Below are positions 30,031-40,010 of a stretch of 64,000 bases of DNA, piece by piece. Within the stretch, counting starts at the first letter, position 1. Each line of letters starts with the position of its first letter. A program made the translations under genes and the position numbers. Below the pieces are notes generated by a model. That model worked only from the letters and a program-made list of their open reading frames with translations. It did not search any database and was not told where the DNA came from. The stretch covers positions 54,138-118,137 of the forward strand of contig CALZHP010000002.1 in the NCBI GenBank assembly GCA_945787325.1. Direction: 5' to 3'. This stretch comes from an uncultured Desulfobulbaceae bacterium. GTDB taxonomy: Bacteria; Desulfobacterota; Desulfobulbia; Desulfobulbales; BM004.

Positions 30031-32625
30031 ATGAATACGTCTTTGAAATGGAAAATTTTTCTGTTGATATCGATAATCTTTTTTTCTGGATTGATAATAG
30101 TACCTTCGATATATGACAATGCCCCCAAGTGGTGGGGAGATTATCTGGCCCCACAGGGAGGGTTGCGTAAAGGGCTTGACTTGAAAGGCGGTATGCACTT
30201 GGTCCTCAGGGTTGATCTTGAAAAAGCCATAGAAAAATCACTTGACCTTGGAGCCCAGGACCTGAAGGAAGCGCTTGCCGAGAAAAAGATTACAGCAGTA
30301 AGGACTAAATCAACAGACCCAAGTATCGTTAATTTTACTCTCCCCAATACCGGTGCGCTCGCTACTGTAGAAGATGTAATCACGGATGATTTTCCCGACT
30401 TTGATATTAAATCTTTTTCTGAGGAGGGGACCTTCCCACGCATTCAACTGAGTCTCAAGAGTGAAAAAATTGAATTTATTAACAAAAACGCTGTGGCCCA
30501 GTCTTTGGAAATAATCAGGAACCGTATTGACCAGTTTGGTGTAGCGGAACCGGTCATAATTCGCCAGGGTACAGATGAGATAGTGGTACAGTTGCCAGGA
30601 GAAAAAGATCCCAAACGGGCCATTCAGATATTGAAATCAACTGCTCTGCTTGAGTTCAAACTGGTAGATGACGAATCAAGAGTCGATCTTATACAGCTAA
30701 TCAGCCAGGCGGAGAGTTCAGGTCAATGGGTGCGTGGGCAGCTGAACAACAGCGCTAGCAGAAAACAACTCAACATGGCTCTGCAGAATAAACTGCCAGC
30801 AGGAGCGGAAGTTTATTTCGAAAAAGTTGTTAATGCTCAGACCGGAATTGAGACTGAAAACCCTATTCTTATCAAAAGCCAGACAATGATGACTGGCGAC
30901 ATGGTGAAAAATGCCCAGCCACGTATTGGCGGAAGTTTTAACGAGCCCGTTGTTAATTTGGACTTGAACAGCAAGGGTTCCAGGATTTTTGCCCGGGTTA
31001 CGGAACAAAATGTGGGTAAACGATTTGCCATAATACTTGATGATGTAGTCCGTTCAGCGCCTGTTATTCGTGAAAGGATTCTTGGAGGTAGTGCACAGAT
31101 TTCAGGTAATTTCACTTTTGAAGAGGCAACCGATCTGGCAATCGTTCTTAGGGTTGGCGCCCTGCCTGCACCTGTTTCAATTATTCAGAACCTAACTGTT
31201 GGCGCATCTTTGGGGCAGGACTCTATAGACAAAGGGTTCAGATCTGGTTTGCTTGGAACAATTCTGGTTCTTCTGTTTATGATTATTTATTACAGGATGT
31301 CAGGGGTTATTGCCAATTTCGCCCTTATGATGAACATCCTGCTTCTTTTTGCCGGGCTTGCTGCGCTTTCAGCTACGCTCACACTGCCTGGTATTGCAGG
31401 TATTATTCTATCAATCGGTATGGCAGTTGATGCGAATGTGCTCATATTTGAAAGGATGCGCGAAGAATTTGCCATCGGTAAATCTGTAAAATCAGGAGTT
31501 GAGGGTGGTTATGAAAAAGCGTTTTGGACCATTGTCGACTCTCAGGTGACGACCCTTATTACCGCACTTGCGCTGTTTTTATTCGGAACAGGTCCGATAA
31601 AGGGTTTTGCTGTAACACTTTCACTGGGTGTTACTTTCAACCTTTTTACAACTCTTTTCGGGACCAGGCTGGTATATGATGTGATGTACAGCAAGCGCTG
31701 GCTCAAACCTCTGAAGTTTTTCCAATTCATTAAAAAACCAGATATAGATTATATGAAGGTGAAAAATATTACCTTCGCTATTTCCGGTATTTTGGTTCTG
31801 GTCGGCCTCTTGGCTTTTATGCAGATTACCAGGGGTAAAGCCAACCTTGGTGTAGATTTCACCGGTGGCACCATTGTGCAATACAAATCCTCCAAAGAGT
31901 TTGCTTTGGAAAATGTGCGTTCAATTCTTAACGATAACGGGCTTGGGGGCGTGGTGCTGCAACAGGTCGAAAATGAAAATCGTCTCATCGTTAAGTTGAA
32001 GAAAAGCGAGGAAGTAGTTGGAGACCTAGGTGATGAGATTGCCCAAATATTGAATAATAATTTGGCGGAAATGAATTTCATCATGGAGAGTCAATCGGCT
32101 ATTGGCTCGTCTGTGAGCGAGGTTCTCAGGAATAAAGCCCTGCTGGCAATTGCCATTTCCCTTTTCGGGGTAATCTGTTATCTGGCGTTCCGGTTCGATC
32201 TTTCATTCGGATTTGCCGCCGCAATTGCTACTTTTCATGATGTGCTTGTGGTGCTTGGAATCTGTTTTATTTTCAATATCGAAATTACCCTGTTAATTGT
32301 GACAGCATTGCTGACTCTTGCTGGGTATTCATTAAACGATAGTGTTGTTGTTTTTGACCGCATACGTGAAAACCTGCACAAGTCATCCCAGGGAATGCTT
32401 GGCAAAAAGAATTTCGCAGGAATTATTAATATAAGTATTAATGAGGTGATAAGTAGAACGATTGTAACATCGCTTACATCGGCATTGGTTTTACTTGCTC
32501 TTTTTCTACTGGGCGGTTCGGTCATCCATGATTTTTCCTTTGCACTTCTTACTGGTGTTGCAGTCGGTACATACTCATCTATTTTTATTGCCAGCCCACT
32601 GCTTAGTATGTGGCGCAAGGAATAA
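30031..32625 (+). CDS. secDF: Fused protein translocase SecDF
   Basis: Single 864-aa ORF: SecD (GLDLKGGMHLVLRVD...GMAVDANVLIFERMREE) followed by SecF (VDFTGGTIVQY...GYSLNDSVVVFDRIREN). Confidence 0.95.
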   Translation: MNTSLKWKIFLLISIIFFSGLIIVPSIYDNAPKWWGDYLAPQGGLRKGLDLKGGMHLVLRVDLEKAIEKSLDLGAQDLKEALAEKKITAVRTKSTDPSIVNFTLPNTGALATVEDVITDDFPDFDIKSFSEEGTFPRIQLSLKSEKIEFINKNAVAQSLEIIRNRIDQFGVAEPVIIRQGTDEIVVQLPGEKDPKRAIQILKSTALLEFKLVDDESRVDLIQLISQAESSGQWVRGQLNNSASRKQLNMALQNKLPAGAEVYFEKVVNAQTGIETENPILIKSQTMMTGDMVKNAQPRIGGSFNEPVVNLDLNSKGSRIFARVTEQNVGKRFAIILDDVVRSAPVIRERILGGSAQISGNFTFEEATDLAIVLRVGALPAPVSIIQNLTVGASLGQDSIDKGFRSGLLGTILVLLFMIIYYRMSGVIANFALMMNILLLFAGLAALSATLTLPGIAGIILSIGMAVDANVLIFERMREEFAIGKSVKSGVEGGYEKAFWTIVDSQVTTLITALALFLFGTGPIKGFAVTLSLGVTFNLFTTLFGTRLVYDVMYSKRWLKPLKFFQFIKKPDIDYMKVKNITFAISGILVLVGLLAFMQITRGKANLGVDFTGGTIVQYKSSKEFALENVRSILNDNGLGGVVLQQVENENRLIVKLKKSEEVVGDLGDEIAQILNNNLAEMNFIMESQSAIGSSVSEVLRNKALLAIAISLFGVICYLAFRFDLSFGFAAAIATFHDVLVVLGICFIFNIEITLLIVTALLTLAGYSLNDSVVVFDRIRENLHKSSQGMLGKKNFAGIINISINEVISRTIVTSLTSALVLLALFLLGGSVIHDFSFALLTGVAVGTYSSIFIASPLLSMWRKE

Positions 32626-32648
32626 TCCGGGGAAATCTGCTATTTTTT

Positions 32649-32697
32649 AGGGGCACATGTTGCGTGGCAGTTTACACGTTCATGTGCCTCTTGCTTT
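32649..32697 (+). terminator. Rho-independent terminator after secDF
   Basis: AGGGGCACATG...CGTG-loop-CACG...CATGTGCCTCT stem followed by TGCTTTTT. Confidence 0.75.
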
Positions 32698-32796
32698 TTC
32701 CTTTATTTTTTATGAAATATTCGGGCTAGCCACGAAAATTAAGATTGATGAAATTTATTATCGAATTGAAGATATATATCTTCAAGATAAGCTGAT

Positions 32797-33534
32797 ATGG
32801 ATATGCAATTACCAAAAAATGTTAAGAAGCTTAAGGATAATGAACGGTTTTCCTTTGCATGCAATCCTTCCGTGGAGTGTTTTACTGACTGTTGCCGTGA
32901 ACTTGAACTTGCGCTCACCCCTTATGATGTTATGCGGCTAAAAAACAAACTCCAAATGACCTCTGAGGAATTCCTGAAGCGTTATGTTGTTATAGAAGCG
33001 GAAATGGGCCAATTCCCCCGCTTTTACCTTGGAATGGTTGATGATGGCAAGGCAAGCTGCCCATTTGTTTCTGCTGCAGGATGCAAGGTTTACGATAGCC
33101 GGCCGGGGCCTTGCCGAGCTTATCCTGTTGGCCGTGCCGCATCAATTGCCGAAGATGGTAGCAATATTGCGTTTCATGTTTTGCTGTCCGAGCCTCACTG
33201 CCAAGGATCTGGTGGTTCCACGCAGTTTACCGCCAAGGAGTGGATGAGCGACCAGGAACTTGATCTGTACAATGAGTTTAATGATGATTTCATGGGACTG
33301 CTTCAACATCCCAAGATAAGAGAGGGATTTAGCTTGTCGAAGGAACAGATTCAAATGTTTACTCTTTCCTTGTATAATCTTGATGAATTTCGATCTTACG
33401 TTTCGAGTGATAAATTTTCATTGAAATATTCTTTGAATAAAAATGAACTTCAGCGCATTAATTCTGATGACAGCGCTTTGCTGCGTTATGCTGTTCGTTG
33501 GCTGAAGAAAGAATTGTTTGGGAGTGGATCGTGA
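32797..33534 (+). CDS. YkgJ-family Cys-cluster protein
   Basis: CNPSVECFTDCC...CPFVSAAGCKVYDSRPGPCRAYPVGR. Confidence 0.85.
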   Translation: MDMQLPKNVKKLKDNERFSFACNPSVECFTDCCRELELALTPYDVMRLKNKLQMTSEEFLKRYVVIEAEMGQFPRFYLGMVDDGKASCPFVSAAGCKVYDSRPGPCRAYPVGRAASIAEDGSNIAFHVLLSEPHCQGSGGSTQFTAKEWMSDQELDLYNEFNDDFMGLLQHPKIREGFSLSKEQIQMFTLSLYNLDEFRSYVSSDKFSLKYSLNKNELQRINSDDSALLRYAVRWLKKELFGSGS

Positions 33535-34226
33535 AGGCCTTCAATGAAATTGATGATTTCCCTCTGGGTAAAGAGTTAACCAACCATCTCTGCAAAATTT
33601 CTGCTGAATACCAGGATGGCGAGGGTGGATGCCATGGACCTGATCATGTTGTGAGGGTGCACCAGACTGCTTTGTATATCGGTAAATTGATGGGGGCTCA
33701 GTTGGACGTATTAAGTGCTGCGGCCCTTCTGCATGATATCGGTCGCAAGATTGAAATGGAAAAGCAGGGAGGGATATGTCATGCTGAAAAGGGCGCTGAG
33801 CTAGTTTATGATATATTACGTGACCTGGACTTTCCGAACGAGAAGATAGATGAAGTGGCACACTGTATAGAGACGCATCGGTATAGGAATGAAAAGGTCC
33901 CGAAAACTCTGGAAGCCAAAATTTTATTTGACGCAGATAAACTTGATTCAATCGGAGCCATTGGAATAGGCAGGGCATTTTTGTTTGCTGGACAAGTCGG
34001 AGCAAAGCTGCATAATGGTGACGCAGATATTCTTGCCAGCAGATCATACTCAACGGATGATACAGCTTATCGGGAATTCAAGGTCAAGATGTCTAAAGTA
34101 AAAGACCGTATGTTGACTCAAATGGGAAGGCAGCTTGCATGGGAGCGCCACGCGTTCATGGAAATATTTTTTGACAGGCTCGAAAAAGAGATCGAAGGGA
34201 GTGCAGTCTCCTCGGATTGTGATTAA
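33531..34226 (+). CDS. HD-domain phosphohydrolase
   Basis: GPDHVVRVHQTALYIGKL...AAALLHDIGRKIE; probable GTG start overlapping the upstream stop. Confidence 0.85.
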   Translation: MKAFNEIDDFPLGKELTNHLCKISAEYQDGEGGCHGPDHVVRVHQTALYIGKLMGAQLDVLSAAALLHDIGRKIEMEKQGGICHAEKGAELVYDILRDLDFPNEKIDEVAHCIETHRYRNEKVPKTLEAKILFDADKLDSIGAIGIGRAFLFAGQVGAKLHNGDADILASRSYSTDDTAYREFKVKMSKVKDRMLTQMGRQLAWERHAFMEIFFDRLEKEIEGSAVSSDCD

Positions 34227-34277
34227 TAAAAATTATAATGTTAAGCCGATAGATGTTTGCCAATAGATATAAAGGGA

Positions 34278-34541
34278 CTAGCCCGAATATTTCATGAATC
34301 ATTTTGAAAAGTTTGTATAACATCTTAATTTATCGACTGTGCCAGCACATTGCTAAAAGGTTTTTTGAAATCCAATTTGTACCAAACAGGTGAAGTATTA
34401 TATATTCAATATTACTCACCAAAGGGTGAGCCAATCAGGCCGAATCTACTTCGGTTTAAAGCAATTCGCATACTTCAGTATAGCGAATCACTTTGAACCT
34501 CGTATCTTCAACCAACTTGACTCGTGAAATATCCAGGTTAG
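34278..34541. mobile_element. MITE-like non-coding repeat, copy A (long form)
   Basis: Imperfect terminal inverted repeats CTAGCCCGAATATTTCATGA / RC of TCGTGAAATATCCAGGTTAG; about 145 bp shared with 61734..61892. Confidence 0.8.
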
Positions 34542-34576
34542 ACTGGCAATCTTACTGACCGATTATAGGTGATTTT

Positions 34577-35401
34577 ATGGCAGATAAAGTGAAAGCCATT
34601 GTGCTTACAGGCTATGGAACTAACTGTGAAGTTGAAATGGCTCATGCATGTAAACTGGGTGGGGCCGACCAGGTGGACATAGTCCATATGAGTGAGCTTG
34701 TTCACGGCGAGTATTCATTGGATGACTATCATTTCTTGAACCTGCCAGGTGGTTTTCTGGATGGTGATGATCTTGGCGCCGGTCAAGCGGGTGCACATCG
34801 TATCAAGTACATTACGGTTAAAAGCACCGGGGAAAAGCTCATGGATCAGATGCTAAGGTTCATAAGAGATGGCAAGCTTGTGATTGGTGTTTGTAATGGG
34901 TTCCAGCTTATGGTCAAAATGGGACTTCTTCCAGGCTTTGATAATAATTATGAAGAACGCGAAGTTAGCTTAACATATAACGATTCAAGCAAGTTTGAAG
35001 ATCGCTGGGTTACCCTGGCGGTAGATGAAAGTTCCCCTTGTGTGTTTACAAGGGGTTTAAAACAACTTTACTACCCGGTCCGCCATGGTGAAGGTAAGTT
35101 TGTCTCAAAGAATGATTTGGTTCACAAACGTATCCAGGATAATAATCTCGTTGTATTACGTTACAGTGATCCGAAAACAGGTGAGGCGACAATGAAATAT
35201 CCGGAAAACCCTAACGGTTCCCCGGACGCAATTGCAGGAATTTGTGATCCCACTGGAAGACTGTTTGGTTTGATGCCTCATCCCGAAGCTTTTTTGCACA
35301 GGACTAATCACCCTCGGTGGACAAGAGAAGAGCTTCCCGATGAAGGTGAGGGGGTAGCCCTGTTCCGGAACGGAATAGATTTTATCCGCGAAAATCTATA
35401 A
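34577..35401 (+). CDS. purQ: Phosphoribosylformylglycinamidine synthase, glutaminase subunit
   Basis: VLTGYGTNCEVEMAHACKLGGA, LPGGFLDGDDLGAG, GVCNGFQLMVKMGLLPG, GLMPHPEAF. Confidence 0.92.
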   Translation: MADKVKAIVLTGYGTNCEVEMAHACKLGGADQVDIVHMSELVHGEYSLDDYHFLNLPGGFLDGDDLGAGQAGAHRIKYITVKSTGEKLMDQMLRFIRDGKLVIGVCNGFQLMVKMGLLPGFDNNYEEREVSLTYNDSSKFEDRWVTLAVDESSPCVFTRGLKQLYYPVRHGEGKFVSKNDLVHKRIQDNNLVVLRYSDPKTGEATMKYPENPNGSPDAIAGICDPTGRLFGLMPHPEAFLHRTNHPRWTREELPDEGEGVALFRNGIDFIRENL

Positions 35402-35502
35402 TTAACTTTTTGTCACAATGAATTGTGTTGAATACTCAGATTTTTGTACTTTTACAGATATATATGCCTGACATATTTTTTAGATCCAGATAAACCCGGG
35501 CA

Positions 35503-36162
35503 TTGGTGATAAATGAAATTGAGGTCCACTTGTCTATACTTAAACTCGTAATATTTGATTGTGACGGAGTTTTATTCGACTCCAAGGAAGCAAACAGATT
35601 TTACTATAACAGAATTCTCGACCACTTTGGCCACCCGCCGATGGATGACGAAGAGTTGGGATATGTGCATTCCCATAATGTTATGGATTCTGTGGATTTT
35701 ATTTTCAGGAGATATTCTCCTGAGCAAATCACAGAGGCACATGATTACAGAAAGGCGGTCGATTATGCACCTTATCTGGAGCACATGATAATGGAGCCCG
35801 ATCTGTTAGAGTTTCTTGATTTTCTTAAACCGGATTACCATACGGCGATAAGTACAAATAGAACAACCACAATGCCAACTGTCCTGAAAATATTTGGGCT
35901 GGAAGGTAAATTTGAAAAGGTTGTTACAGCTCTTGATGTACAAAAACCTAAACCGCACCCGGAAGCACTGGTCAATATACTCAATCATTTTGACCTTTCA
36001 GTGGAAGAGTCTGTATTTATAGGTGACTCCATGGTAGACAAGGAACATGCTGCTGGGATCGGTATGAGACTTATCGCCTTTAAAAGTCCTGACCTGCCAG
36101 CGGATTACCATGTGAGCAGTTTCATGGAAATTACCGAATTGCCGATTTTCAAATCAAATTAA
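35503..36162 (+). CDS. HAD-family hydrolase (phosphoglycolate phosphatase-like)
   Basis: LVIFDCDGVLFDSKEANRFYY...VFIGDSMVDKEHAAGIGMRLIAF; exact start uncertain. Confidence 0.88.
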   Translation: MVINEIEVHLSILKLVIFDCDGVLFDSKEANRFYYNRILDHFGHPPMDDEELGYVHSHNVMDSVDFIFRRYSPEQITEAHDYRKAVDYAPYLEHMIMEPDLLEFLDFLKPDYHTAISTNRTTTMPTVLKIFGLEGKFEKVVTALDVQKPKPHPEALVNILNHFDLSVEESVFIGDSMVDKEHAAGIGMRLIAFKSPDLPADYHVSSFMEITELPIFKSN

Positions 36163-36200
36163 ACAGAATTACTAAGCAGCATTCAAGGGAGGAGAGTATC

Positions 36201-36698
36201 TTGAACCTGCAAGCATCTCATGAAATTCTATTAGCTGGTAACAGCTTTGAAGATTGCCGGAAAAAAGTGCTTCGTTTCTTTGATCGAATATTGCTGGTCA
36301 AATACGAGAAAATCACAATTGATGAAGAAAGGTCGCTTTCATCTGTCGATCAGGATTTCTGGAGCAGGGTGGATCAGGGAATAGCTATCAATAAACAAGT
36401 TATTCATGGCCTGGTAGAGGAATTAAAAGGTGAAGGGCTGCAGACCATGGATGATTTGAAAGATCTGCAGCGCGGATATTTAAGCAGTATGTTTCATACT
36501 GCCATTCATCTGCTAGATGGTTTTTTCGGAATTGACTCCTTCTTTTATAACCTGGAAGAGGACTCTCACGGTCTTTCTGGAAATATGAGTGGAATTATTG
36601 AAAGATCATCCAACATCTACTGGCTTATCAGTGTTAAAGCCGGTTCCGATAAGGATAGATTTGAACAGTTCGACAGTCTCCGTTCGGCCGGTAAATAA
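36201..36698 (+). CDS. Hypothetical protein
   Basis: 165-aa ORF with gggaggagag RBS; no family recognised. Confidence 0.65.
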   Translation: MNLQASHEILLAGNSFEDCRKKVLRFFDRILLVKYEKITIDEERSLSSVDQDFWSRVDQGIAINKQVIHGLVEELKGEGLQTMDDLKDLQRGYLSSMFHTAIHLLDGFFGIDSFFYNLEEDSHGLSGNMSGIIERSSNIYWLISVKAGSDKDRFEQFDSLRSAGK

Positions 36699-36717
36699 TA
36701 AACTGTCAAAAAAGTAA

Positions 36718-36960
36718 TCAGTGATGATGGTGATGATGGTCGTTCTTATCTTCCAAGGGCCCGCCAATTTTTTCAAGTGCTTCAGCAAGTGCTGTATTAG
36801 CATCCTTCATACATGAAACAGCTTTGTTAACAAGTAAAGCTATTTCCGAAGCATCACTTTGTTTCATAATATCGGACCACTTTTGGAACTCAGCCTCATG
36901 GCTATGGTTATGTTCAATCCAGTGTGGCAGCAAAACCCTTAGTTTATCAATATCGTTCAA
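36718..36960 (-). CDS. Small protein with natural C-terminal hexahistidine tail
   Basis: MNDIDKLRVLLPHWIEHNHSHEAEFQKWSDIMK...EALEKIGGPLEDKNDHHHHHH; follows the cooT-like gene. Confidence 0.8.
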   Translation of the reverse strand: MNDIDKLRVLLPHWIEHNHSHEAEFQKWSDIMKQSDASEIALLVNKAVSCMKDANTALAEALEKIGGPLEDKNDHHHHHH

Positions 36961-36978
36961 TGCAAATATCTCCTTATC

Positions 36979-37182
36979 TTATGATGAGGCATCCTCTACA
37001 GCGAGGGTGGTTATGCCACCCATAAAATCTATTTTTTTTACGACAGCTTTCGGTACCAGCCTTGGTTCCTCGAACAGAGTGTTTATTTTCACTCCATCAG
37101 GTGTTACCTCAAGTTGAGTGGCATTTTCCATAATTTTTTCTGACTGGCCTTTTTTGTCCAGCATTATACTCATTTGGCACAT
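36979..37182 (-). CDS. CooT-family nickel-binding protein
   Basis: MCQMSIMLDKKGQSEKIMENATQLEVTPDGVKINTLFEEPRLVPKAVVKKIDFMGG matches the small CooT fold signature (MC-start). Confidence 0.78.
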   Translation of the reverse strand: MCQMSIMLDKKGQSEKIMENATQLEVTPDGVKINTLFEEPRLVPKAVVKKIDFMGGITTLAVEDASS

Positions 37183-37244
37183 TTGTTTGTAATCCTTTAT
37201 AGTTTGAGTTGAGAATTACCCTTTTATTAGAAAAATTATTCAAC

Positions 37245-38216
37245 TTATACTAGAAACCTGAATTCACCTTTACCTAGCAAGTCATGAAGGTGAAGTATGC
37301 CAGCCAGACGGCCGTTGTGATCCGTTACCGGCAGTGTGGTGATTTCATGTCGTTGCATGATGCTCAGGGCATCAGCTGCAAGAATATCACCCTTGATAGT
37401 TTTCGGGGTGGGTGTCATATCATCTGATGCAAGCCTTTTATCCAGGTCGCTGTGTTTTGTGATAAGACGCCTAACGTCACCGTCAGTAAGGATACCTGCC
37501 ACCTTATCCTTTTCATCAACTATCAGTACGGCTCCAATATTTTTTTCATTCAGTACCTTTATAGCTTCTAACAAGGAAGTCTCCATTGTAACTTTTGGAA
37601 CCAAATCCCCGGTTAACATTACCTCAGAAACATTAACTTTCAGGCGTTCACCTAAACTGCCTCCTGGGTGGTTTCTTCTAAAATCACTAACCTGAAATTC
37701 CTTAAGTCTTAATAAAACAACTGCCAGAGCATCACCCATTGCAAGAGCTGCGGTTGTGCTGGCAGTAGGTGCCAACCCCAAGGGGCAGGCTTCCTGGGGG
37801 ACGGCTACATTCAAAACAGCTTGGGCACATCGAGCGAGGGTAGAGTCGGTATTCCCAGTCATGGCAACGATATTAATAGATCGCTTTTGAAGGCTTGTAA
37901 TTAACATATTGATTTCTACTGTTTCGCCGCTGTAAGAAATTGCAACAACAACATCACGCGGATCCACTATCCCCAGATCCCCATGCATTGCTTCGACCGG
38001 ATGCAGAAAAAAGGATGCGGTACCGGTACTGTTCAATGTGGCAGATATTTTTTGTGCAATGATACCGGACTTTCCAATACCGGTAATGATTACCCGACTG
38101 GGACATGACATAATCAAGTCAACAGCTTTTTCAAAATCAGGGCCGACCTGATCTACAAGGGAGAGGATTCCCTCCGCTTCTATTTTAAGAACTTCCTTCG
38201 CCTGTTTGATCGACAT
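37245..38216 (-). CDS. kdsD: KpsF/GutQ family arabinose-5-phosphate isomerase
   Basis: SIS domain (VIITGIGKSGIIAQKISATLNSTGTASFFLHPVEAMHGDLG) plus two CBS domains. Confidence 0.94.
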   Translation of the reverse strand: MSIKQAKEVLKIEAEGILSLVDQVGPDFEKAVDLIMSCPSRVIITGIGKSGIIAQKISATLNSTGTASFFLHPVEAMHGDLGIVDPRDVVVAISYSGETVEINMLITSLQKRSINIVAMTGNTDSTLARCAQAVLNVAVPQEACPLGLAPTASTTAALAMGDALAVVLLRLKEFQVSDFRRNHPGGSLGERLKVNVSEVMLTGDLVPKVTMETSLLEAIKVLNEKNIGAVLIVDEKDKVAGILTDGDVRRLITKHSDLDKRLASDDMTPTPKTIKGDILAADALSIMQRHEITTLPVTDHNGRLAGILHLHDLLGKGEFRFLV

Positions 38217-38620
38217 GGAGTTAACCTTATGTATTTCTTCCTGAAAGTCAGGGTGTTGTTTATATTACTGAAATTTTATCATTACTTAACAGTTTCTTAA
38301 ATCAGTACAAGACAAAATATTTATTGTACCTCGTGTGAGTTGAAATGTAAATCTCCCTAGATAAATCATGAACTCGCTGGGCATCGGATAAAAAATATAC
38401 AACAGACGTTTTATTTCTGTATAAAAAAGAATCAATAGAGGCGTTTCCTGATATTATACAATGAGATATTCACCTAGTAATATATTTTATTCACTTTAAT
38501 TTCAGCATGTTAATTAGTTTGCGTACTTTTTGGCACATAAAGTGTTAAGTAAAAGGCAAACGTATGCAATTTGTAAGGCTAAGGATAGAAAGATAAAACT
38601 TAAATCAAAAGAGGTATGCA

Positions 38621-39100
38621 ATGAAAAGCAAGCAATTGAAAATGGTGGTTGCAGCATTATTCACTTTTGCGCTTATTTATGCCACTGCTGCCAGTGCCGG
38701 ACCCGGGTGGGGTCAGCGGGGTGGTGGTGGCTATGGATGCGGGAACTGTGATGGGCCTGTAGCTCAACTAGATGAAAAACAGATTGAAGAACGTGACAAA
38801 TTCTTTGACGAAACCCAAGACCTGCGAAAAGAGTTGATTACAAAAAAGGCTGAACTTCGAGCAATGATGAACCAGGAAAATGCTGATCCTAAAGCTGTAG
38901 GACAGCTAAGTGGTGAGGTTTTTGAACTTCAAAGTTCCCTCCAGAAAAAAGCCCGGGAAGCTGGGCTCCCACTGTCTAGAGCAGGAAACTGCAACGGTCC
39001 CGGAATCAGCGGCGGTAAAGGTTTTGGTCCAGGATACGGTATGATGCGTGGCTATGGCCCCGGTAAGCGAGGCGGCCGCTACGGTGGATCCTGGAATTAA
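38621..39100 (+). CDS. ZraP/Spy-like periplasmic protein with Gly-rich tail
   Basis: Signal peptide, DETQDLRKELITKKAELRAMMNQENADPKAVGQLSGEVFELQSSLQKKA. Confidence 0.8.
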   Translation: MKSKQLKMVVAALFTFALIYATAASAGPGWGQRGGGGYGCGNCDGPVAQLDEKQIEERDKFFDETQDLRKELITKKAELRAMMNQENADPKAVGQLSGEVFELQSSLQKKAREAGLPLSRAGNCNGPGISGGKGFGPGYGMMRGYGPGKRGGRYGGSWN

Positions 39101-39134
39101 TTATGATAATTCTATAACACCTCCCTTCCTTTCT

Positions 39135-39176
39135 AATATCCCTGGCTGGTTTTCCCGGCCAGGGATATTTTTATGG
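39135..39176 (+). terminator. Rho-independent terminator after the ZraP/Spy-like gene
   Basis: AATATCCCTGGC...GCCAGGGATATTTTTAT. Confidence 0.85.
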
Positions 39177-39409
39177 CTTAGTAACAATTTAGATCTACAA
39201 CTCCGTGGCATATTTTTATTAGTTCTGTCCTCTTAAGGCGGGTATTGCCTCATATAAAAACTTCGCTACTCATCAAAGTTTCGTAATGCTCGTTTTCTAC
39301 TTATCCAAATTCTCGAAGTCTACTCTTATTTACTTAACCATCTTGTCATTAGTTACGAGTTTCTGATTCCTTCCTTGTTAAGAAAACAGCTCTGCTGTAT
39401 AAAGGGCGC

Positions 39410-39982
39410 ATGGATTTTCTGACAATATTTGTTATTGCTTTGGCCCTTGCGGTTGATGCGTTTGCAGTTGCTTTGGCTACCGGTGTATGCCTTAGGGTAG
39501 TAAGCTTGCGGCAGACTTTTCGGCTTGGTTTCCATTTCGGGCTCTTTCAAGGATTAATGAACATTGCCGGCTGGGCTGCGGGATTAAGCTTCAGAGAGCT
39601 AATCGAAAGCGTTGACCACTGGGTTGCATTTGGTCTCTTGTCATTCGTTGGTATCAAGATGATAGTAGAGGCCGTAGGCGGCAGGAGTGAAGATGCGCAG
39701 AGAATAGATCCAACCAGGGGCACGTCAATGGTTATGCTTTCGGTGGCAACAAGTATAGATGCTCTTGCCGTAGGTTTGAGTTTTTCTTTGCTGAATATCT
39801 CGATATGGGTGCCTGCATTGGTGATCGGTATTACTGCCGCAGTATTAACTACAATAGGTATGCATTTAGGGTGTCGTTTAGTTGGAGTAGCTTCAAAAAT
39901 TGCTTCAAAGGTTGAGATTTTCGGTGGACTTGTCCTTATAGGTATCGGTATAAAAATCCTACATGAACATGGTGTTTTTTAA
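39410..39982 (+). CDS. mntP: Putative manganese efflux pump MntP
   Basis: ALALAVDAFAVALATGVCL...VATSIDALAVGLSFSLL. Confidence 0.92.
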   Translation: MDFLTIFVIALALAVDAFAVALATGVCLRVVSLRQTFRLGFHFGLFQGLMNIAGWAAGLSFRELIESVDHWVAFGLLSFVGIKMIVEAVGGRSEDAQRIDPTRGTSMVMLSVATSIDALAVGLSFSLLNISIWVPALVIGITAAVLTTIGMHLGCRLVGVASKIASKVEIFGGLVLIGIGIKILHEHGVF

Positions 39983-40010
39983 AAAATACGCCTTCTATTA
40001 GCTGATTCAA

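Noticed and set aside
38531-38546. Possible sigma-54 promoter TGGCAC-N5-GTGTT upstream of the ZraP/Spy-like gene
   Set aside because: The -24 box is good but the -12 element is GT rather than GC; insufficient, though worth a check since zraP is sigma-54 dependent in enterics.
39237-39409. yybP-ykoY (Mn2+) riboswitch upstream of mntP
   Set aside because: Looked for the conserved riboswitch core and did not see it in the leader.
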